Part shown: one piece after another, positions 1-5,580 of the stretch
Layout of the letters: every line of letters begins with the position of its first letter
Numbering within the stretch: the stretch's first letter is position 1
Source: Planctomycetota bacterium
Lineage (GTDB): Bacteria > Planctomycetota > Planctomycetia > Pirellulales > Pirellulaceae
DNA length: 6,135 bases
Direction: 5' to 3'
Assembly (NCBI GenBank): GCA_019347795.1
Contig: JAHWKS010000383.1
Coordinates: 1 to 6,135 of the forward strand
Notes under the pieces: generated by a model
What the model was told of the DNA's origin: nothing
What the model saw: the letters and a program-made list of their open reading frames with translations, nothing else
Database searches by the model: none
Made by a program: the position numbers and the translations under genes

Positions 1-2672
1 CCCAGCTTCAGCGTATAGCGGGGTTCAAGGTAATCCAGGCCGAAGATGAAATCGTACAGATCCCCGATCTTCTTGTTCGCCCGGAGCTGCGACTGGACGG
101 TCGCATACTCCCGGTGCCCGTCCTCGCCGCTCCCGGCGAGAGCATACATCAGACTGTCCACGAACCCGATAATGCCGTTGATTGTGTTGACGTCATGCGG
201 TTCAAGGATGTCCCGCACGGCTTTGCGGCTGTCATCCTCCCCGTAGAACGTTCCCTTCCGGTTGCGGTGGATGAAATCGAAGAAGTCTTCCTCGAACCGG
301 TGCGGCGTGAGAAACGCGTCGAACTGCAGTTGCAGCGACTCTTTGGCGAAGGTGGCTTGCGCCGCGATCTGCTGGACGGGCTCGTAAATCTCCTGGTATG
401 CGTCGCGGATCGCAAGCAGCTCCCGGTGGATCGCCCGCACGTGCTCACGGCGCTGCTCGCGCAGGCGTGCGAGTTCCGCAGGGAGTATGTGTTCGGCGCG
501 TTCGATGCGGGCCTTCAGGTACTCGATGCTGTCCGGTTTGTCGGCCGCACCCACGATGTCGTCGCGGCGCGATTGCCAGCACGCGAGTTCCGCCAGGTAC
601 GCCTGATAGGCCTTCTGCGGCGCATTGAGTGCGGCCTGCATCGCGCCGATCGCGGTGGAGCAGTCTGCCGCAAGCGTTTCCAGGCCCTTTGCTGCGTCCG
701 TGCCGGCGATGAGGGCCGTGAGCTCCTGCAGACCGTGTTTCACCGCGGCGGCAGCCGCCGTGAGGGTGTCCCGGTTGATCGTGACAGAGACAACGTCGTT
801 GATGCTGATGCCGGCAGACGCAAATTCTTCTTCGTGCTCCGCGACGAACGCGTCGTGCGCAGTTTCAAAGTTGTCGAGATGGCCGCCGAGGCGCGCCAGC
901 ACGGCCTCGCGTGCGATGGCTGCCGTCCGTTCCCCCTTTGCGGCCGCGAGCCTCGTCTGAACATCCGCAAGCTCCTGCTGTTTCCTCGCGAGGGCGGTAG
1001 CTCTTTCCTGCGCCTGCGCATCCGCCGGATCGTCGTGCGGCTCCGCCGCGGCGGCGGGACGCGTCCGCTCGTGGGCCTCCAGCTCGCTCTCCTTTAAGGC
1101 GAGTGCCGTGCGGTACGTTTTGAGCGTTTCGTCGCCGATCTCCCGTTCGATCTGGATGATCTCCTCGTTCGTGGTTTTCAGCGTCGCCTTGAGCTGCGTG
1201 ATCGCCCTCCGGTGCGCCGCGACGGTGTATCCCAGGAGCTCGTCCAGTGTCGTCTTGTGCAGCCGCTTCTCCTCCGGCACGTGCGAGAAGATGACCTTCT
1301 TCAGCTCTTTCTCGAAGTTCGTTTCATTGCCCGTCGCGATCTCGTTACAGAGGTTCTCGATGAAGTGCTGGGGCAGATACGTCGCCCGCTCGGGCTGCAA
1401 CGGGTCGGGATCCTCGTTGAGATTCACGGGCACGGTCGTTCCGTCCGCCCACGAGAGCGTCGCTTTGAAATGCTTCGCCTTGTTGACAGCCGCCCGGAAG
1501 CGCGCGGCGGTGAGGAATTCCATGTCGCCGCAGTGCGCGTTCGCCGCGAGCGCGAGGATGTCGGCCAGGGCGCTCTTGCCGCTCCCCTTGTTGCCGATGA
1601 TGGCGATCAGGCCGGGATTGAGTTCGATCTCTATGCCGTCGAACCAGTGCTCCTCGAGGGCGGAATTGGCGTCCTTTTCGATGCCGAGGCGCCGCATGTA
1701 CTTGGTCGGATTCTGCGCGATATGGGCGAGCTTCGGCGGGAGTTTGCCGATGTAGCAGCGCAGGCCCGCCTCATGGCACACCTGCTTAAGACCCTGGAAC
1801 GTCGGCTGCGCCTTCAGCCACGTGATGCGCTCGCTGGGATACACGCCGTAGTCAGTGATCCTGTGGGCATCGCTGCCGCTGAAGACGGGCTTGGGGCAGC
1901 CGCCGAGATTGTCGATGAACTCCGCGCCGACGTGCGGTTTGGTCGGATGCCCCGCACCCAGAAACAGGTCCACATGGATTCTGTCGCGTGTTTCGAAGCA
2001 GTGGGCCCACTTCATCAGCTCCGAATCGGTATACGGGTGGCGCTGCCAGTCGAGGTCCTCGAGCCCGTCGCTCGTGTCGTACGGCTGGACGATAATGCAC
2101 CGATCCTCGCCGACCACATTGATCGCCTGCCGAAGCGACTCGCGCGTGACCACGGCCGTCTTGATGCCGAGGTCGAGCATCTTGGCGTCGTCCGCCTTGT
2201 CCGGCGGTGAGTATCCATGGTGGCGCAGTTTGCCGGCGTCGTACGACCGCGCGACGTCGATGAAGTTCTGCCGCGACGGCGGCTTTCCGTTAGGGCCCGT
2301 CAGCTTGAGGTGAGCGAGAAAATGCTGGAGCGATTCCGGCGGTACGTCGTCGCTGAAGAGGACGTGCGTGTTAAGGCGGTAATCCGTGGGCGCGTCGAGG
2401 CGCAGTTCAATACCGGGAAAAATGCGATTCGCTGACTCACCCGGATGGTGCCCGAGGTAGTCGCGGAGCACGAGGTATCCGTCGAACGTCCAGTAGTCCA
2501 TGATGCAGAACGCGCACACATCCACCGCGTTCATCCGCTCCACGATGGCGCGGCACATCTGCTCGCATTCCTGCGGCGTATGCTCGTGCAGCCTCTTGCC
2601 GTTCCAATGGAACGACGCTGGCGTGTGGATATGCAGGTCCCATTTCTGCCATACGGAGCCGACTGGATTCAT
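1..2672 (-). CDS. PHP-domain / SMC-like ATPase, TrlF-family (Ppl-like), 3' end outside window
   Basis: An open frame of 890 codons with no internal stop continues past the left edge, so the C-terminus is missing. The N-terminus is a PHP metallo-hydrolase domain: DLHIHTP (metal-binding His14 and His16), GIE at 87-89, HVLF at 103-106, GHPTKPH at 242-247, and GSDAH at 266-270. An ABC/SMC-type ATPase head follows, with Walker A GNKGSGKS at 360-367 and a Q-loop-like LPQHFIENL around Gln435. From about 470 to 755 the sequence is rich in Glu, Lys, Arg, Ala and Leu with few Gly or Pro, as in a coiled-coil arm. Signature motif, Walker B and the second half of the head would lie off the window. PHP fused to an SMC-like ATPase is the architecture of TrlF-family ATPases and of the single-gene anti-phage protein Ppl; a nucleic-acid- or nucleotide-directed hydrolase gated by ATP is inferred. 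ATG at 2672 is chosen because an in-frame TGA lies 8 codons upstream (2694-2696) and the PHP motif starts 11 residues in; a TTG six codons upstream is the only alternative. There is no clear Shine-Dalgarno. Confidence 0.85.
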   Translation of the reverse strand, partial: MNPVGSVWQKWDLHIHTPASFHWNGKRLHEHTPQECEQMCRAIVERMNAVDVCAFCIMDYWTFDGYLVLRDYLGHHPGESANRIFPGIELRLDAPTDYRLNTHVLFSDDVPPESLQHFLAHLKLTGPNGKPPSRQNFIDVARSYDAGKLRHHGYSPPDKADDAKMLDLGIKTAVVTRESLRQAINVVGEDRCIIVQPYDTSDGLEDLDWQRHPYTDSELMKWAHCFETRDRIHVDLFLGAGHPTKPHVGAEFIDNLGGCPKPVFSGSDAHRITDYGVYPSERITWLKAQPTFQGLKQVCHEAGLRCYIGKLPPKLAHIAQNPTKYMRRLGIEKDANSALEEHWFDGIEIELNPGLIAIIGNKGSGKSALADILALAANAHCGDMEFLTAARFRAAVNKAKHFKATLSWADGTTVPVNLNEDPDPLQPERATYLPQHFIENLCNEIATGNETNFEKELKKVIFSHVPEEKRLHKTTLDELLGYTVAAHRRAITQLKATLKTTNEEIIQIEREIGDETLKTYRTALALKESELEAHERTRPAAAAEPHDDPADAQAQERATALARKQQELADVQTRLAAAKGERTAAIAREAVLARLGGHLDNFETAHDAFVAEHEEEFASAGISINDVVSVTINRDTLTAAAAAVKHGLQELTALIAGTDAAKGLETLAADCSTAIGAMQAALNAPQKAYQAYLAELACWQSRRDDIVGAADKPDSIEYLKARIERAEHILPAELARLREQRREHVRAIHRELLAIRDAYQEIYEPVQQIAAQATFAKESLQLQFDAFLTPHRFEEDFFDFIHRNRKGTFYGEDDSRKAVRDILEPHDVNTINGIIGFVDSLMYALAGSGEDGHREYATVQSQLRANKKIGDLYDFIFGLDYLEPRYTLKL

Positions 2673-3030
2673 AGCGTCGTGCGTATCCAAGGGTCAGATT
2701 CTACCGCTTATTCTCCGTCGCCGCAGCACAAACCGAGCAGCCTACGCGAAGTCGCCGGCAGCAAATCGCGTCCGGCGTGCCCCTTCCCGCCGGTTCCTGA
2801 ACGACAGATTCACCCGTCGCGCGGTTCACTGGGCGGTCAACGCGCCACCCAAAACTGCTGCATTCTCGCAGGGAAACGGCATTTTCGCCAGCGACTCCCC
2901 CCGATGTCCGCAACCGGTAACGGATCCGGCGCAAGTAAGCAGGTTCAGGCCCGAGAGAGGAGGCACTGCGCCCCGCATCCGGTGCATCCAGACAACATGA
3001 TGAGGCAGCGCCCTCTGCACCGGCTGATGC
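2673..3030. other. Gene-free stretch upstream of the ATPase gene
   Basis: About 358 bases in which I recognise no protein in any frame. Open frames crossing it are short or spill over from neighbours with no conserved motif. On the minus strand TAGAAT (2698-2703) is a possible -10 box for the ATPase gene, giving a leader of about 20 bases, but no matching -35 box is visible. The plus-strand string GGGTCAGATTCTAC (2691-2704) resembles, from memory, short strings often found next to transposase genes and may mark an element end; this is weak. The right part may be eroded DNA belonging to the IS91-type remnant that follows. Confidence 0.5.
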
Positions 3031-3346
3031 GCACGGAGCCTGCTGGCGCCGCTGTCTCATCCCGCGGCGTTCGGCCGGCTGGTGAATCAGGCGTATGCCC
3101 GGGAGTGGTGGTTTACAGCAAACCTCCCTTCTGGGGAGCGGAGCAGACGCTGAAGTATCTGGCCCGCTACACGCATCGCGTGGCGATCTCCAACGCCCGC
3201 CTGCTGGACGTCAGCGACGCCAGCGTGACGTTTCCTACAAGGACTACGCGGCGGGCGGCGTGCGAAAGACGATGACGCTCTCAGGCGTGGAGTTCCTGCG
3301 CCGCTTCTTCACGCACCTGCTCCCCAAGAGTTTTGTCCACATTCGC
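3031..3346 (+). pseudogene. IS91-family transposase, C-terminal fragment with two frameshifts
   Basis: Three successive frames together spell the C-terminal part of an IS91-type (Y2, rolling-circle) transposase. Frame one (from 3031) gives LLAPLSHPAAFGRLV and ends at REW. A one-base loss near 3106-3111 shifts to a frame reading VVYSKPPF, then LKYLARYTHRVAISN (the hallmark family block), up to VTF. A second one-base loss near 3234 shifts to YKDYAAGG, RKTMTL, EFLRRFFTHLLPKSFVHIR. Homology stops abruptly after HIR at 3346, before the FGFLANR-type tail the family usually carries. A stop (TGA 3025-3027) closes the first frame upstream, and the N-terminal catalytic part with the HUH and Tyr residues is absent. 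The product cannot be functional. The family call rests on motif recognition. Confidence 0.85.
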
Positions 3347-3992
3347 AGCTGCTGGGCCACGGCCGTGTGGCCGTTCTCGTTTCCCGAAACGGTCTGGCCG
3401 AACATCGGCACGGCGCCCAGCTCATCCACCACGGTGCACAAGCCGGCGTGGATCAGTTTCACCTCCTTGGGAGCGTCGCTCATCGGCCGGCCGGCGGTAA
3501 TGTGCGCCGGCGGCAACTGATCATTGCTCCGAACCGGATCGTCTTCTCCACCCCCAGGCCGCACTTGCGAACCTTCGTAAGCCCCATGCAAGAGAATGTG
3601 CGTGGGATCGTAATGCAACTCGCGCAGCGGAATCTCGAACTCCCGCTAGACGTGCAGCGCGATCGCCGCCAGAATCGAATGCCGTTGCGTAGACAAAGCA
3701 TCCAGCGACTTGCCCAACCGATCGTCGTTCAGGTTCTCCGGTGGAATGTCGGCGCCGCTCTCGGCTGCCCAGGCGCCCACGTTCACCAACGCTACCGGAT
3801 GGTAAAGCCGGGCCGCGACCAGCAAGGTCAAGACGTTGCCGTGAGCGAACTCCGCTTGCCGATCGGTCGGCAAAAGTGGCGGTCGATAATCCCCGCCAGA
3901 TTCATCCGCTCCAGCAGCGGCCACACCACCGCCAACGGGCCAAAATTGCAGCTATCCGCCGACGATTGATTTCCATACCAGGTGAACGCCAT
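3347..3992 (-). pseudogene. IS1634-like (DDE) transposase, N-terminal fragment, frameshifted and with a nonsense codon
   Basis: Read on the minus strand, a frame from a possible ATG at 3992 gives GPLAVVWPLLERMNLAGIID, then shifts near the A-run at 3872-3875 (T-run on the coding strand) into LLPTDRQAEFAHGNVLTLLV, ARLYHPVALVNVGAW, LNDDRLGKSLDA and QRHSILAAIALHV. An in-frame TAG at 3648-3646 then interrupts it where the family continues; beyond it the same frame reads REFEIPLRELHYDPTHILL, QLPPAHITAGRPMSDAPK, KLIHAGLCTVVDELG and ends in GHTAVAQQL at the junction with the IS91 fragment. This order of blocks matches the N-terminal half of IS1634-type DDE transposases. The spacing between ESGAD and IPPENLN looks a few residues shorter than I remember for relatives. 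The C-terminal half is missing. It lies in tandem with, and downstream of, the sulfatase remnant. The exact start is uncertain. Confidence 0.8.
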
Positions 3993-4238
3993 CCACAAAG
4001 GATTCGCAATTTAGGCGATTAGCCCAATGCCGATTTTGCAAAAACACCAGGTAGCGGAAAATGGGACTAGCTTTATCGCTGGCAAGACCCGCCGCTTCGC
4101 CCGAGCAGTGTAGCCAAGTGTAGTTAATTCCCCACGATCGCACCGGATCGGACGCAATTCTCCGCGAATCTGTTGTCGACGAAAACTTCAGGATTTACCG
4201 GATTTCCTCAATATTCCGGTGTCAACTCGTTGGCCAGC
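3993..4238. other. Non-coding remnant between the IS1634-like fragment and the sulfatase stub
   Basis: No gene is recognised in these roughly 250 bases. They probably hold the 5' flank of the IS1634-like element. On the minus strand, GTTGACACCGGAATATTGAG (about 4208-4227) sits about a dozen bases beyond the sulfatase break and could be an element end, but no inverted partner is visible because the other end of the element is gone. GGATTT occurs twice close together (4191-4196, 4200-4205). Confidence 0.4.
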
Positions 4239-4385
4239 TTACTTGTCATCGGCCATGATCAGCACGATGTTCGGCCGCGAGGGTTCCGCGGAAAGGGCGT
4301 TCGAGCCGGTGATCGCGAGGAACAGGAATCCGGCGAAGGAAGCCGCCCTTCGAACGAGGCGCGGGAAACACAGGTGCAGCAACAC
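4239..4385 (-). pseudogene. Sulfatase N-terminal stub (signal peptide plus start of catalytic domain)
   Basis: A 48-codon frame starts at GTG (4385-4383). It encodes a basic, hydrophobic export signal (FPRLVRRAASFAGFLFLAIT, predicted cut near ALSAE) followed by RPNIVLIMADDK and a TAA stop. PNIVLIMADD is the conserved N-terminal strand of type I sulfatases, where the Asp pair binds the active-site calcium. Everything after it is absent, including the CxPxR motif whose Cys becomes formylglycine, so the product cannot be a sulfatase; intact members run to about 450-550 residues. The GTG start is favoured by GGAGG five bases upstream; a TTG one codon later is the alternative. The break right after the Asp pair, followed by transposase debris, points to loss of the 3' part through mobile-element insertion and deletion. 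Orientation is divergent to the isomerase gene at 4610, consistent with an original pair for sulfated-sugar breakdown (inference). Confidence 0.75.
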
Positions 4386-4390
4386 GGGAT

Positions 4391-4395
4391 CCTCC
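4391..4395 (-). promoter_or_regulatory. Strong Shine-Dalgarno of the sulfatase stub
   Basis: GGAGG on the minus strand, five bases before the GTG at 4385. This decides the start of the stub and shows that its translation signal survived the truncation. Confidence 0.6.
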
Positions 4396-4423
4396 GAGGG
4401 CCAAGGGGGATATGTAAGGCGCC

Positions 4424-4452
4424 AGTATCCTTGCTGCCTGGAGTCGAATCAA
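4424..4452 (-). promoter_or_regulatory. Candidate sigma70-type promoter for the sulfatase stub
   Basis: On the minus strand TTGATT (4452-4447, four of six consensus bases) is separated by exactly 17 bases from GATACT (4429-4424, four of six). Transcription would start near 4417, about 30 bases before the GTG, leaving room for the GGAGG site. The -35 box is one arm of the inverted repeat at 4447-4461, so a bound regulator there could block it. The match is moderate and such pairs occur by chance. Confidence 0.35.
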
Positions 4453-4461
4453 TCGTTGATT
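4447..4461. promoter_or_regulatory. Perfect 6-3-6 inverted repeat, possible operator
   Basis: AATCAA-TCG-TTGATT is a perfect dyad with a three-base centre, in the intergenic space between the divergent sulfatase stub and isomerase gene. One arm is the candidate -35 box of the stub. The size suits a dimeric helix-turn-helix regulator; no regulator gene is in the window. Confidence 0.3.
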
Positions 4462-4511
4462 TGCGCAGTCTATAGCTCCCGTTCCGATACATCGAGAAAG
4501 CAATGCTGCTT

Positions 4512-4535
4512 CGGCGCCGCGAGATCGTGGCGCCG
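4512..4535. repeat. GC-rich inverted repeat, possible hairpin
   Basis: CGGCGCC (4512-4518) and GGCGCCG (4529-4535) form a seven-base-pair stem around a ten-base loop, about 75 bases before the isomerase start. No T-run follows on either strand, so it is not a standard intrinsic terminator. TATCAT at 4551-4556, just downstream, is a possible -10 box for the isomerase gene, but no good -35 box is visible. Confidence 0.35.
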
Positions 4536-4609
4536 GCGGATGACGTGACGTATCATAGTCCTGTCTCCCGCTGACTGTTTTCACCGCTCCTCGAGTGAGA
4601 TCGATCATC

Positions 4610-5494
4610 ATGAACCGTCGCACGTTTCTGCAGTCTTCCGCCGGGGCTTCGGCCGCTCTCCTCGCACTGCCGCTCACCCGCGCCTTCGCCGCGGCGCCGA
4701 AGGGGGAGCGGATGGCGTACGGGCTGGTCACGTATCAGTGGGCGAAGGACTGGGACCTGCCCACGCTCCTGGCCAACTGCCAGAAGGCGGAAGTCGGCGG
4801 CGTCGAATTGCGCACGACGCACGCCCACGGCGTGGAGCCGTCGCTCGACGATCGGCAGCGGGAAGAGGTGCGGCGCCGCTTCGCCGACAGCGGCGTCACG
4901 CTGGCGGGGCTGGGAAGCAACGAGCGGTTCGACAACCCCGATCCCGCCTTGGTGAAGAAGGCGATCGAGACGACCAAGGAGTTCATCCGCCTCAGCCACG
5001 ACGTCGGGGGCACGGGGGTGAAGGTCAAGCCCGACACCTTCCATAAGGACGTGCCCCGCGAGAAGACGATCGAGCAGATCGGCCGGGCGCTGAACGAGGT
5101 CGGCCAGTACGGCGTCGGCTTCGGCCAGCAGGTGCGGCTGGAAGTGCACGGCCAGTGCGCCGAGCTGCTGACGATCAAGGCCATCCTTGACGTGGCGGAC
5201 GATCCGAACGTCGCCATTTGCTGGAACTCCAACGCCCAGGACCTGCAGGGCGAGGGGCTGGAGCACAACTTCCGCCTGGTGCGCGATCGTTTCGGCGCCA
5301 CGCTCCACGTCCGCCAGTGGGAGGCGCCCGGCTATCCCTGGCAGGAGTTGATCAACCTGCTGGTCGCCACCGACTACGACGGCTGGGTGATGCTCGAAGA
5401 CTCTAATCCGCCCAAGGCTCCCGTGGCCGCCCTCGCCCGCCAGCGAGAGCAGTTCCGCGCGATGGTCGAAGAGGCGCAGAAAGCGACGTCGTAG
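4610..5494 (+). CDS. Tat-exported sugar phosphate isomerase/epimerase-like protein (xylose isomerase-like TIM barrel)
   Basis: A complete 294-residue protein. The N-terminus has a twin-arginine export signal, NRRTFLQ, followed by an Ala/Leu-rich stretch and a likely cut near residues 27-29 (AFAA). The rest fits the AP-endonuclease-2 / xylose-isomerase-like TIM barrel: strand-end acidic residues expected to bind a divalent metal include Glu66 in GGVELRTTHAHG, Glu178 and His180 in LEVHGQ, CWNSNAQD at 204-211 and Glu263 in MLEDSN near the C-terminus. Such proteins rearrange or epimerise sugars and are abundant as Tat-secreted members in planctomycetes; the substrate cannot be read from sequence. 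ATG at 4610 is chosen because it places the twin arginine at residues 3-4; an in-frame GTG at 4595 would add five residues and has no better ribosome site. GAGTGAG at 4594-4600 is a weak Shine-Dalgarno for the ATG. It is divergent from the sulfatase stub, and 86 bases separate it from the next gene. No terminator was seen after the stop. Confidence 0.85.
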   Translation: MNRRTFLQSSAGASAALLALPLTRAFAAAPKGERMAYGLVTYQWAKDWDLPTLLANCQKAEVGGVELRTTHAHGVEPSLDDRQREEVRRRFADSGVTLAGLGSNERFDNPDPALVKKAIETTKEFIRLSHDVGGTGVKVKPDTFHKDVPREKTIEQIGRALNEVGQYGVGFGQQVRLEVHGQCAELLTIKAILDVADDPNVAICWNSNAQDLQGEGLEHNFRLVRDRFGATLHVRQWEAPGYPWQELINLLVATDYDGWVMLEDSNPPKAPVAALARQREQFRAMVEEAQKATS

Positions 5495-5500
5495 CCGATC

Positions 5501-5529
5501 TTGCTCCCCTGCCGGGCATCCGGTATAAG
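5501..5529 (+). promoter_or_regulatory. Candidate sigma70-type promoter for the SH3-repeat gene
   Basis: TTGCTC (5501-5506, three of six consensus bases) and TATAAG (5524-5529, five of six) are separated by 17 bases. Transcription would start near 5536, about 45 bases before the ATG at 5581. This suggests the downstream gene does not depend solely on read-through from the isomerase gene. Confidence 0.4.
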
Positions 5530-5568
5530 CCGCCGCGACGGGGTTTCTTTTCTCGACGCTTCTGTCCT

Positions 5569-5574
5569 GGGGAG
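5569..5574 (+). promoter_or_regulatory. Shine-Dalgarno of the SH3-repeat gene
   Basis: GGGGAG, six bases before the ATG at 5581. It fixes that start, which also begins a plausible export signal. Confidence 0.6.
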
Positions 5575-5580
5575 ATAGCG

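Noticed and set aside
114..1097. Long plus-strand frame (327 codons)
   Set aside because: It is antisense to the ATPase gene, is Arg/Val/Leu-rich with no domain motif, and arises from high GC on the opposite strand of a real gene.
1212..2210. Long plus-strand frame (332 codons)
   Set aside because: It is also antisense to the ATPase gene across the Walker A and PHP regions, whose motifs are clear on the minus strand.
2445..3275. Plus-strand frame of 276 codons crossing the ATPase start, the gap and the IS91 remnant
   Set aside because: Only its last part (VVYSKPPF onward) is real transposase homology. The rest is antisense or unrecognisable, so it is not one gene.
3952..4143. Minus-strand frame of 63 codons upstream of the IS1634-like remnant
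   Set aside because: No recognisable motif, and it overlaps the remnant in another frame. It is probably chance.
4246..4731. Minus-strand frame of 161 codons over the sulfatase stub and the isomerase start
   Set aside because: It is in a different frame from the PNIVLIMADD block and shows no motif of its own.
5511..5550. Possible terminator after the isomerase gene (CCGG-GCAT-CCGG and a later T-rich stretch)
   Set aside because: The stem is only four base pairs and is not followed directly by a T-run. The same bases fit better as a promoter spacer and -10 box.
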